A stretch of DNA of 64,000 nt from CAMTUW01 sp947085035 (GTDB lineage: Bacteria > Actinomycetota > Coriobacteriia > Anaerosomatales > PHET01), in assembly GCA_947085035.1 (NCBI GenBank), contig CAMTUW010000006.1, positions 1 through 64,000 of the forward strand. The letters run 5' to 3'. The stretch's first letter is position 1, and each line of letters begins with the position of its first letter. A program made the position numbers and the translations under genes. Positions 54,986 to 62,020 of this stretch are shown piece by piece. A model generated the notes under the pieces. That model saw only the letters and a program-made list of their open reading frames with translations, searched no databases and had not been told where the DNA came from.

Positions 54986-55927
54986 TTACCCGAGTTCGCG
55001 AGCCGTGCGCTCGGCGAGGTCGCGAACCGCAGTCCGCACTTCCGGTGGTCCTACTGCTTCGACGACGCCGACGCGCGCGAGGATCCGGCGCGCGATCCAC
55101 GGTGTGCCCGCGTACGGGACTTCGGCGATGAGCGAGCCGTCGGTCTCCTGCTCGACCACGCGGCCGCCGGGCCACTCGCGCGGGATGAACGGTACGCCGG
55201 GCGAGAAGCGCAATCGTGCGAGCGGCAGCCCCTCAGCGGTGAATGCGCCGCTTGCGTCCGAAGACCGCGCGCGTGCGGCGAACCGCTCGTTGGTCGCGAC
55301 AGACGAGCGGATGCGGTCGACGCGGAAGGTGCGCCACGAGCCGGAGAGTCTGCACCACGCTGTGACGTACCAGGCGCTGCGCTCGGTGAACAGCGCCACG
55401 GGCTCGATCTCGCGCGTCGTGGACTCCTCGCCACCGGGGCGCATGTGTTCGATGGCTACCACGACGTGGTCCTCGACGGCCTTGGCGAGCGTCTCGTAGA
55501 CGCCCCGGTCGTGCGTCGCGATCATCGAGCGCAGCGAGTTCTCGACGGAGGCAGCGTCAAAGCCCGCGCTCGCGGCGGCGAGAAGCCGAGAGGTGAGGGG
55601 ATCTGCGGCGTCGAAACCGACCGCTTGCAGTGCGGTGGCGAGCGCAGACGCTTCGCTCGCGGAGAGGCGGACCGGACCGCGCAGCGCGGGCATATCGCCG
55701 AAGACGACCACATCGGAGCCTTCGATGACCACCGGGAAGAGCGCGTAGGGGTCGTAGGGCCACACGCCGCACATCGACAACGCGGTGAGGTCCTGGGCCA
55801 GATCGGACGCCGACGTCCCCACCAGCCGGGCCAGATCCTCAAGGGGGATGCGGGTGTCGGGCTTGAGGTGTCCCAGCAACGCGATCGTTCTGCGCGCCCG
55901 CTCGGAGGTACTCGCTTTCCTAGCCAT
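54986..55927 (-). CDS. pafC: WYL-domain transcriptional regulator, PafC-like
   Basis: A 313-residue regulator. The N-terminal winged helix (about 7-60) precedes a WYL domain (about 150-240, SAWYVTAWCRL and the Arg RTFRVDRI) and a WCX C-terminal extension. PafB/PafC act together in mycobacteria as a DNA-damage activator. Its start overlaps the PafB-like stop by eight bases. The convergent dinG fits a DNA-damage theme, but the PafBC assignment rests on order and length. Confidence 0.85.
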   Translation of the reverse strand: MARKASTSERARRTIALLGHLKPDTRIPLEDLARLVGTSASDLAQDLTALSMCGVWPYDPYALFPVVIEGSDVVVFGDMPALRGPVRLSASEASALATALQAVGFDAADPLTSRLLAAASAGFDAASVENSLRSMIATHDRGVYETLAKAVEDHVVVAIEHMRPGGEESTTREIEPVALFTERSAWYVTAWCRLSGSWRTFRVDRIRSSVATNERFAARARSSDASGAFTAEGLPLARLRFSPGVPFIPREWPGGRVVEQETDGSLIAEVPYAGTPWIARRILARVGVVEAVGPPEVRTAVRDLAERTARELG

Positions 55928-56894
55928 GGAGCGCCTCCACTTCGCGCAACCGCGTCGAGAGGTCGCGCGCGAGGTCCGCGGGTCTGACGAGCCGGATGCC
56001 CGGCCCGTTCTCGACGATGAAGCGGATCAGTTCGGTTCGCGAGCGAGCGGGAACGACCCACACGACCTCGTCGCCGTCCTGTCTGAGCGTGCCATGACCT
56101 GCGGCCAGCGGGACGGCTCTCCATGCCGAGGCGGGCGAGAACCGCATCTCGGTCTCGAACTCGGTTTCCGCGGGTCCGTACTGGAACGACTGGCGAACGA
56201 ATGAGGCGACGTCGAAGTCAGCCGGGCGCTCGAAGTCGGGGGTCTTCGGTGCTCGCGAGTGGGCAACGATCGACGTCATGCGGTCCACCGTGTAGGTGCG
56301 GATCTCGTCGAGAGAGGTGTCTCGACCCACGAGGTACCAGCGGCCGTCGTGGAGGAACAGCCCGAACGGCTCGATTCCGTGCGGCGCCGAGCGGCCAGAC
56401 GAATTCGTGTAGTCGAATGAGACGCGTTTGCGGGTCTCGGCAGCTCGGGAAAGCGTCGAGACGACAGTGCCCTGAGACTCGGGGTTCTCGTCAGCCAACC
56501 GGCTTGCAGACGGCCAGCGCTCCGTGTCTGTCTCGGCGGCCATCTTGGCCAGTGCGAGCCTCAGGTCCGTCTCGAAAGGAAACGACGGGTCTTCGAGCAA
56601 CGCGGAGCCGGCCACGCGAATCGAGGCGGCCTCCTCGTCGGAGAGATCCACATGCACGGCGAAGGTCGCAGTCCGGTCAAGCGAGTAGGATTGATACTCC
56701 TCATCGAAGAGAATCGCAAGACCGGCCAGACGCAAGTCGTCTTTATCACGCTCGAACATGCGGGCGAAGGCGAGATCGTCTTGGTCCGACGGGTAGCCAG
56801 CGACCTCACTTCTGATCTCCTCGGCGGTGACGGGTCGCGAGGCGTGGATGAAGTGGAGCGCCAAGTTGAAGATGCGTTCAACAGCGTCGATCAC
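55920..56894 (-). CDS. pafB: WYL-domain transcriptional regulator, PafB-like
   Basis: A 324-residue protein with a winged-helix N-terminus (ERIFNLALHFIHASRPVTAEEI), a WYL domain with GRWYLVGRD (about 190) and TYTVDRM, and a WCX C-terminus. GTG 56894 is the start: it has AGGGGGC upstream and matches the family N-terminus. The frame stays open to 57080, but that stretch would run through a terminator hairpin and a promoter, so I reject it. Together with PafC it may form a heterodimer. Confidence 0.87.
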   Translation of the reverse strand: MIDAVERIFNLALHFIHASRPVTAEEIRSEVAGYPSDQDDLAFARMFERDKDDLRLAGLAILFDEEYQSYSLDRTATFAVHVDLSDEEAASIRVAGSALLEDPSFPFETDLRLALAKMAAETDTERWPSASRLADENPESQGTVVSTLSRAAETRKRVSFDYTNSSGRSAPHGIEPFGLFLHDGRWYLVGRDTSLDEIRTYTVDRMTSIVAHSRAPKTPDFERPADFDVASFVRQSFQYGPAETEFETEMRFSPASAWRAVPLAAGHGTLRQDGDEVVWVVPARSRTELIRFIVENGPGIRLVRPADLARDLSTRLREVEALHG

Positions 56895-56959
56895 GTATGC
56901 CCCCTGAGGAGACGCGGCCAGGATGAGAGATGATTGTATCCGCTTGAAGGCCGTGTGAG

Positions 56960-57057
56960 AAAACGAAACGAGGCGCGTGGGGGACGCGCCTCGTTTAGTA
57001 TTCGAGCGGGCGGTCCCCACCTCTGAGGGGGGAGGAGAAGGCAGGTCGCCCGGCTCA
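56960..57057 (-). ncRNA. Candidate small RNA or attenuator leader upstream of the WYL genes
   Basis: Reading leftward, the promoter at 57064-57093 is followed after about 95 bases by a very strong intrinsic terminator. The terminator stem is perfect over 13 bp, 56966-56978 with 56984-56996, with a TTTCGTTTTC tail. The transcribed stretch has no credible ORF and can fold (CCCC...GGGG around 57020, GGGCG...CGCCC). It could be a standalone sRNA or a terminator-controlled leader for pafBC. No known family recognised. Confidence 0.45.
56966..56996. terminator. Bidirectional intrinsic terminator
   Basis: AAACGAGGCGCGT and ACGCGCCTCGTTT form a perfect 13-bp stem with a GGGGG loop. On the minus strand the T-rich tail TTTCGTTTTC follows; on the plus strand the 3' arm ends TTT. 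Most suited to leftward transcripts. Confidence 0.85.
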
Positions 57058-57063
57058 AGGAGC

Positions 57064-57093
57064 ATGCTAGCAAGGTTCATGCCGACTTTTCAA
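57064..57093 (-). promoter_or_regulatory. Leftward promoter upstream of the sRNA/pafBC
   Basis: On the minus strand TTGAAA (57093-57088) and TAGCAT (57069-57064) are 18 bases apart, predicting a start near 57057. Both hexamers match the consensus in four of six or better. Confidence 0.65.
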
Positions 57094-57194
57094 GTCGAAA
57101 TTCGCTCATGTTTACTCAGGTTTTGTGAGAGGGTTACGAGCGGCGCGTGTTGCGGTCGCCGTTCGGCATAAGGTACAACCAGCGAGGAGGTGTC

Positions 57195-58244
57195 ATGTCT
57201 GTCGTCGAGGAACAGGGCGAGCCGTTTCGTTTCGGGCGCTCACAAGAGGTCTTGGAAGCCGTCACCCGCTACTCGGGCGATTGTGTCTTGCTCATGGATC
57301 TCGACGGCGTGATCCGGCGCTGGAACCCCATGTGCGAGGATCTCTTCGGCTGGAGGGCGGAAGAGGCGATTGGACAACAACTCCTCCACATCCCCAAAGA
57401 ACGTCGGCTGCGAGTCCTGAGGGAGTTGCGGACGGCGGCAGCCGAAGGCCGGGTCACTGAACGAGACATGCCGTCGCTTCGAAGTGGTGGATCGCGATCG
57501 TTGATGCGCATGACCCTGATTCCGGTGCACGATGATGACGGGGATCCGGCAGGTGTTCTCGCGATCGTGCGAGAGGTGCTTGACGACGAGCGCAATGAGC
57601 GTACACGCAACGAGTTCTCCGCATTCATCGGTGAGAGCCTGAGCGCGCCTTTGAACTCGATTGTCACCGCAGCCGAGTTGCTTTTGCGACCTGAGATGGC
57701 AAGTGATACGTCCAGGCGAGTCCGCCTGTCCGCTCTTGTCAGCCACCATGCGCGCGAGGCTGCGGTACTCGTCGACGACCTGCTGCTTACCTCGCGTATC
57801 GCGACCGGTGACCTTGTGCTTGACAGGGAGCCCGCAGACCTGGGAGGCCTGGTCGGAGAAGCGGTCGCGGCGGTTCCGGGTGCCGAGAAGCGAACCATCG
57901 TGGACTTCGATTCCGCGATGGAGCCTGTTCTCGTTGACGTGAACCGGGTGCGACGGGTGGTTGCCATACTGATCAAGCATGCGCTCGACCGCACGGCGGA
58001 GCCTCAGACCGTACAGGTGAGCGTCTCACGTAGGAGAAATGAGGCGATCATCGAGGTGCGATGCAGCGGGGAGCGGACCGCTGTGTCCCGGCAAGACCTG
58101 TCGGAGCACGCGGGAATCGCGCTTCACCTCGCACGAGGTGTTGCCGAGGCCCACGGGGGAAGCGTGTACGTGCGAGATGCCGATGGCGACGATGGCGCGT
58201 CCATGTTGCTGTTGCCGGTCAGCGAAGGCCCGGTGACTCGATGA
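57195..58244 (+). CDS. PAS-domain degenerate histidine kinase (likely pseudokinase)
   Basis: A 349-residue protein with a PAS domain (about 14-128), a DHp-like helical pair (about 135-200) and a HATPase-like domain (about 210-345). The expected phosphoacceptor His is replaced in ESLSAPLN (Glu147 where His is expected). The N-box Asn is missing (LIKHALD, about 259-265) and no DxGxG motif is seen, although GIALHLARGVAEAHGG resembles the G2 helix. It is probably catalytically dead. GAGGAGG precedes ATG 57195, and its stop overlaps the next gene. Confidence 0.8.
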   Translation: MSVVEEQGEPFRFGRSQEVLEAVTRYSGDCVLLMDLDGVIRRWNPMCEDLFGWRAEEAIGQQLLHIPKERRLRVLRELRTAAAEGRVTERDMPSLRSGGSRSLMRMTLIPVHDDDGDPAGVLAIVREVLDDERNERTRNEFSAFIGESLSAPLNSIVTAAELLLRPEMASDTSRRVRLSALVSHHAREAAVLVDDLLLTSRIATGDLVLDREPADLGGLVGEAVAAVPGAEKRTIVDFDSAMEPVLVDVNRVRRVVAILIKHALDRTAEPQTVQVSVSRRRNEAIIEVRCSGERTAVSRQDLSEHAGIALHLARGVAEAHGGSVYVRDADGDDGASMLLLPVSEGPVTR

Positions 58245-59206
58245 GGAGCCGTGAGGCAGAAGGCTCGACGGCAGACTCGCGCACGACGCGTGCGCAACGC
58301 CGTGGTCGCAAACCGGGGCTTTGGCCGTTGCTCATGGTGCTTGCTGCGGTGGCTGTCTCAGCCCTCGTGTTCTTCGCGACGTCGGCCTATCGCACGTGGT
58401 CTCAGAGCGCGGATGCCACTCGCAGCATCAATGAAGCCACGACGCTCATCGAGCGAGCCGATACGGTCGTTGTTGCCGTTGACGCGGTCATCGGTGCCGA
58501 GATGTCTGCCGAGGTCGCTTCGTCCGCCGCACAGGTCGCTCCTCGTGTCGCCGAAGCCGCAGGCTTGCTTCGCGAGGCGGTTCAAACCATCGACGAAGTG
58601 TCACCGAGTCTCGATGACGGCGAAAGACGCCGCGCGTCCGCGCTGGGTGATGCCGCCAGGGCTCGGCTCGACATGCTGAGCCAGGCGCCGAGCATTCTCA
58701 GCGCCACCGCCAAGGCGGCAACGGCGTTGCCGTTGGCGACAACAGCGTGGTCAGAGGCGCTTGCGGCCGACAAGACCACCAAGCGGGCGGTCGCCGCCTA
58801 CAACAAGCTCACCAAAACGGGAGTGCGCGAGTCGAGAAGACTCAACCAGCGGGCTGCCGTCCAGCTCGCGGCGGCCCGTGACGGGATGAGCCGTGCGGAA
58901 CAGGCGTTTCCCGAGGCGACCTTCGAGACCTACCTCGCCTATCTTGACGCGCGTATCGAGCTCAATCGTCTTTCGCAGAGGTCGGACGCGGCGTGGCTCA
59001 AGGGGGAGTTCGAGAAGGCAAACACGGCCATTGCGGCGTACAACGAGCGGGACAAGCGCACGGTAGCGCAGGCCAAGGGGCTGTCGGCCTCGCCCGCCAA
59101 GGTGATCGCAGACGCCTACGAGGCAGCCGCGACAGCGTCAACGGACGAGTACTACTCCGCGCGCGACCGCGCGACCCAGGCCGATGCTCGGGTCAGGCGA
59201 TTCTAG
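58241..59206 (+). CDS. Membrane-anchored helical protein coupled to the pseudokinase
   Basis: I do not recognise a family. The 321-residue product has a basic cytoplasmic N-terminus, one membrane helix (about 25-47) and a long Ala-rich alpha-helical extracytoplasmic region (about 55-315) likely to form coiled-coil bundles, like four-helix sensory or chemoreceptor ectodomains. The ATG overlaps the kinase stop (ATGA), implying coupled expression and perhaps a complex. Convergent with the Fic gene, overlapping it by four bases. Confidence 0.72.
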   Translation: MRSREAEGSTADSRTTRAQRRGRKPGLWPLLMVLAAVAVSALVFFATSAYRTWSQSADATRSINEATTLIERADTVVVAVDAVIGAEMSAEVASSAAQVAPRVAEAAGLLREAVQTIDEVSPSLDDGERRRASALGDAARARLDMLSQAPSILSATAKAATALPLATTAWSEALAADKTTKRAVAAYNKLTKTGVRESRRLNQRAAVQLAAARDGMSRAEQAFPEATFETYLAYLDARIELNRLSQRSDAAWLKGEFEKANTAIAAYNERDKRTVAQAKGLSASPAKVIADAYEAAATASTDEYYSARDRATQADARVRRF

Positions 59207-60210
59207 GACTCCCTCAGTCTGTAACGCCCCGTCTTCTTCGTCCCGACCTTCTCGACGAGACCAGCGTCCAACAGCGGATTGATCACGTCCATGGCCCCCT
59301 GCTTCGACACGCCGAGCGCCGCCCAGATCTCCGACGGAGCCATGCTTCCTTGCGAGGCGAGCAAGGTGAGCAGCCGTTCCTGTTTCGGGCGAAGGACAAG
59401 GCGCTGCGTGCCATCGGGCGCGATGACCTGTATGCGCGTCCAGACGCGATCGAGCGTGAAACGCAGCCCCTCGGCGCAGTACTCGAGCCAGCCGGAGAGG
59501 TCCTCGCCGTGTCTCCCGGTGCGATCCAGCGCTGCGTAGTACGCCGGGCGGTCCTCCCAGTAGTACTCATCGACCGAGAAGATGTGGTGGGTGTCGAATC
59601 CTCGGCGGTAGAGCTCCATGAGAGCGAGCGCCCTCCCGGTTCGGCCGTTGCCGTCGGCGAAGGGGTGGATCGCCTCGAAACGGTAGTGAAGAATCGCCGA
59701 GGAGATGACCGTCGAAAGTGCGGTCGAACGTTCGTTCCACCACTCCAGCAGCTCGGACATGAGTGCGGTGACCTGTTCGGGCGCGGGGGGCAGGTACCTC
59801 CCGACCTGTACGCGAATGCTGCGATACCGGCCTTCTTCCCCCTGGTCCATCACGCCTCCGGCGAGGATGCGGTGCAGCTCGAAGACGGTCTCGTGCGTGA
59901 TCTGCTCATCGGCGCTGTGTCGCTCCACGTAACGCAGGCCTGCGAAGTAGTTGATCACCTCCCGCTGTGAGCGTGGCGGGCGCGCGGGAAGCTCGGGTGT
60001 ATCGGCCAGTGCGCGGACCTCTGAGAGGGTCAGGGGGTTGCCCTCGATCGCGGTGGAGGCATGCGCGTTGCGCATCCGAGTGTCTTTCTGCAGCGCAGGG
60101 AGCCATGGCAGCTCGGCCGAGGCGTCCTCGATGCGTTGCCGCAACGCGGCGATCTCCTCGATGAGCAGAAGGAGGCGCGGCGTGATGGTGTACGAGGGTT
60201 CGTATGACAT
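59203..60210 (-). CDS. Fic-family protein (AMP-transferase-like) with winged-helix tail
   Basis: A 335-residue Fic protein. The N-terminal inhibitory helix has STAIEGN (52-58; Class II (S/T)xxxE(G/N) pattern). The active motif HPFADGNGRTGR (182-193) is complete, so it should bind ATP and AMPylate or de-AMPylate a target. The C-terminus (about 265-335) resembles a winged helix (SEIWAALGVSKQGAMDVINPLL). The start is ATG 60210, just downstream of three promoter-proximal repeats. No Shine-Dalgarno is clear. Target unknown; toxin and housekeeping roles both occur in this class. Confidence 0.88.
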   Translation of the reverse strand: MSYEPSYTITPRLLLLIEEIAALRQRIEDASAELPWLPALQKDTRMRNAHASTAIEGNPLTLSEVRALADTPELPARPPRSQREVINYFAGLRYVERHSADEQITHETVFELHRILAGGVMDQGEEGRYRSIRVQVGRYLPPAPEQVTALMSELLEWWNERSTALSTVISSAILHYRFEAIHPFADGNGRTGRALALMELYRRGFDTHHIFSVDEYYWEDRPAYYAALDRTGRHGEDLSGWLEYCAEGLRFTLDRVWTRIQVIAPDGTQRLVLRPKQERLLTLLASQGSMAPSEIWAALGVSKQGAMDVINPLLDAGLVEKVGTKKTGRYRLRES

Positions 60211-60213
60211 GAT

Positions 60214-60246
60214 ATCAGTCAAGCATCAGTCAAGTTATTGGTCAAG
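60214..60246. promoter_or_regulatory. Three phased direct repeats at the Fic gene promoter
   Basis: ATCAGTCAAG occurs at 60214-60223 and 60225-60234, and ATTGGTCAAG at 60237-60246. The spacings are 11 and 12 bp, close to one helical turn. Read leftward they lie 4-36 bases before the start codon, so a bound protein would cover the promoter. Confidence 0.55.
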
Positions 60247-60270
60247 CGGGCGCTCCGACGCAACTCCGAC

Positions 60271-60987
60271 TCAGTCCTCCGCGTAGCCGCTGCCAAGCGA
60301 GGCGAGCGCCCGCACGTCGAGAATCGTGACGGTACTCCCTCGCATCTCGAGCAGCCCGTCGTCCTTGAGCTTCGCGAACGCGCGCGACAGGGTTTCCGGG
60401 ACCGTTCCAAGCGACAGCGCGAGATCGCCCTTCTTCATCCCCACCTCGATCTCGAGCCCCGCAGGCGTGGGTCTGCCCGAGCGCAGCGCTCGCTGGAAGA
60501 GATAGCCAGCCAGGCGGCTGGGCACGTCAAGCGCGAGCGTGTGTACGACGCTCGTGAAGTTCACGACGCGGTTCGCGAGGTCGGCGATGAGCGAGCGCGC
60601 CACCTGCGGTTCCTCCTCGAGAAGATCGAAGAGCGCCGATGTGGGTAGGAACGCGATGGTCGCATCCGTGGCCGCTTCGATGTTGACCGGGTAGCGTGTT
60701 CCCGCCAGAGCCACGACGGCCGCAAGCGGGTCACCGGCCTGCATCGTCTCGAACGTGATCTGTCTGCCGTCCGCCCCCAGGTAGAAGGCGCGCGCCTTTC
60801 CGGCGACCACCAGCCCGAACTCGAGCGCTGGATCACCTTCGGTGGCAAGCGTCGTCCCCCTGGCCACGTCGACGACGCGAGCACCGGCCGCCAAGCGGGT
60901 CACCGCCTCAGGGCTCGCAGCGCGCCAGAGTCGACAGGACTGAAACCCCGCCAGCACGTCGGCCCGCACCTCGTTTCGCGCGCTCAT
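60271..60987 (-). CDS. Crp/Fnr-family regulator beside the nitrosative-stress genes
   Basis: A 238-residue regulator with an N-terminal cyclic-nucleotide-like beta-barrel (about 20-125), a long dimer helix and a C-terminal winged helix (GDLALSLGTVPETLSRAFAKLKDDGLLEM, about 185-215). No N-terminal Cys cluster of FNR type is present, so it may sense NO by heme or another ligand, as DNR/HcpR-type proteins do. It diverges from ygbA-hcp and may bind the palindrome at 61041. HcpR-like role is inference. Confidence 0.88.
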   Translation of the reverse strand: MSARNEVRADVLAGFQSCRLWRAASPEAVTRLAAGARVVDVARGTTLATEGDPALEFGLVVAGKARAFYLGADGRQITFETMQAGDPLAAVVALAGTRYPVNIEAATDATIAFLPTSALFDLLEEEPQVARSLIADLANRVVNFTSVVHTLALDVPSRLAGYLFQRALRSGRPTPAGLEIEVGMKKGDLALSLGTVPETLSRAFAKLKDDGLLEMRGSTVTILDVRALASLGSGYAED

Positions 60988-61040
60988 CGCTCTCCTCGTC
61001 GTGGTGATTCCTGACCACAGCGGTAAAGAATCTCGGCGAA

Positions 61041-61082
61041 TTGACTCCCGTCAAAGATACCTCGTGCATTCAAGAGTAGCGT
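61041..61082 (+). promoter_or_regulatory. TTGAC-N4-GTCAA operator with class II-spaced promoter
   Basis: TTGACTCCCGTCAA at 61041-61054 is a perfect 5-bp palindrome with a four-base spacer, of the Crp/Fnr type. A -10-like TAGCGT at 61077-61082 predicts a start near 61089, putting the operator centre at -41.5, the classical activating position. Divergent regulator gene on the other side. Confidence 0.75.
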
Positions 61083-61142
61083 AGCCCCTCGACGACGAGG
61101 TCGCCGGGACGGTTCTTCCGGCGGCTCCCAAGGAGGCCTGTG

Positions 61143-61598
61143 GTGAACGAAAGGTTCGTCCGTAGCATGAGCGGTGAGAAGGTCGCGCACGACACGCGCG
61201 TCGTGGCCGATTTCACCCGCATCCACTGTGACGGGCTCCACGCAGACCGTCTAAGGCGCGAGGCGCAAACCGAGGCGGCCGAGCTGGGGCTCTATGCTCG
61301 GAAGCACCCGGTGCTCTGCGAGGAGTGCGAGGCGCATCTGGCCTACGCGGAGAAGAGGCGCGCGTACTGCACGTTGGACCCGAAGCCGTTCTGTGCGCAC
61401 TGCGACACCCACTGTTATCGCCCCGAAGAGCGTGCATGGCAGGCGAGGATGATGCGTTACTCGGGACCCAGATCGTGGCGCGAGGGCCACGCCATCGACG
61501 GCATTCGACACGCGGTCGAAGGAATCAAGTGGAAGCGAGAGATGGCACGCCGGGCCAAAGCCGAGAGTACTGCGAGAGAGCGAGAGGAAACGAGATGA
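61143..61598 (+). CDS. ygbA: YgbA-family nitrosative-stress protein
   Basis: A 151-residue protein of the nitrous oxide-stimulated promoter (YgbA) family, NsrR-regulated and linked to growth under nitrosative stress in enterics. The Cys set is clear: LCEECEAHLAYA, FCAHCDTHCYRPEE, then MMRYSGPRSW. The Cys cluster probably binds metal or an Fe-S cluster. GTG 61143 is chosen because AAGGAGG (61130-61136) ends six bases upstream; GTG 61140 is only three away. Its stop overlaps the ferredoxin start (ATGA). Confidence 0.85.
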   Translation: MNERFVRSMSGEKVAHDTRVVADFTRIHCDGLHADRLRREAQTEAAELGLYARKHPVLCEECEAHLAYAEKRRAYCTLDPKPFCAHCDTHCYRPEERAWQARMMRYSGPRSWREGHAIDGIRHAVEGIKWKREMARRAKAESTAREREETR

Positions 61599-61981
61599 CC
61601 ACCACCGTGAACCGCCAGATCGTCCGAATCGACGAAGACCTGTGCAATGGCTGCGGCGCTTGTGTGAGCCCGTGCGCCGAGGGCGCGATAGTCATCGTGG
61701 ACGGCAAAGCCAAAGTCGTGCGCGAGGAGCTCTGCGACGGCGCGGGCTTCTGTATCGGCACCTGCCCCACGGGCGCGCTGACGCTCGAGTATCGCGATGC
61801 CGTCCCCTTCGACCACGAAGCCGCCGCCCCGATCATCGAGGCGAAACGCGCGAACTACATCGCGCAGAACTGCTCCAACTGCGGTGTTTCCGAAGACGAT
61901 CGCCCACTGCTTCCGGTTCGCACGAAAGGAGATTCGACCTGGGTCTGCATGAAGTGCCTGCCCGCGATGATTCACGGCTAG
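61595..61981 (+). CDS. Two-cluster ferredoxin fused to a zinc-ribbon-like tail
   Basis: A 128-residue protein. The first cluster site C17-C20-C23-C27 (CNGCGACVSPC) is complete. The second (CDGAGFCIGTCP) lacks one Cys, with Ala at position 50. A C-terminal pair of CxxC motifs (CSNC at 93-96, CMKC at 118-121) forms a zinc-ribbon-like fold ending CLPAMIHG. The likely role is electron delivery to Hcp, 39 bases downstream. The ATG overlaps the ygbA stop. Confidence 0.88.
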   Translation: MTTTVNRQIVRIDEDLCNGCGACVSPCAEGAIVIVDGKAKVVREELCDGAGFCIGTCPTGALTLEYRDAVPFDHEAAAPIIEAKRANYIAQNCSNCGVSEDDRPLLPVRTKGDSTWVCMKCLPAMIHG

Positions 61982-62020
61982 CTCCGTCCCGACACACCAC
62001 ATGAGCGAGAGGACCGAAAG

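Noticed and set aside
56895..57080. 62-residue N-terminal extension of the PafB-like protein
   Set aside because: It crosses a perfect intrinsic terminator and a promoter; GTG 56894 matches the family N-terminus.
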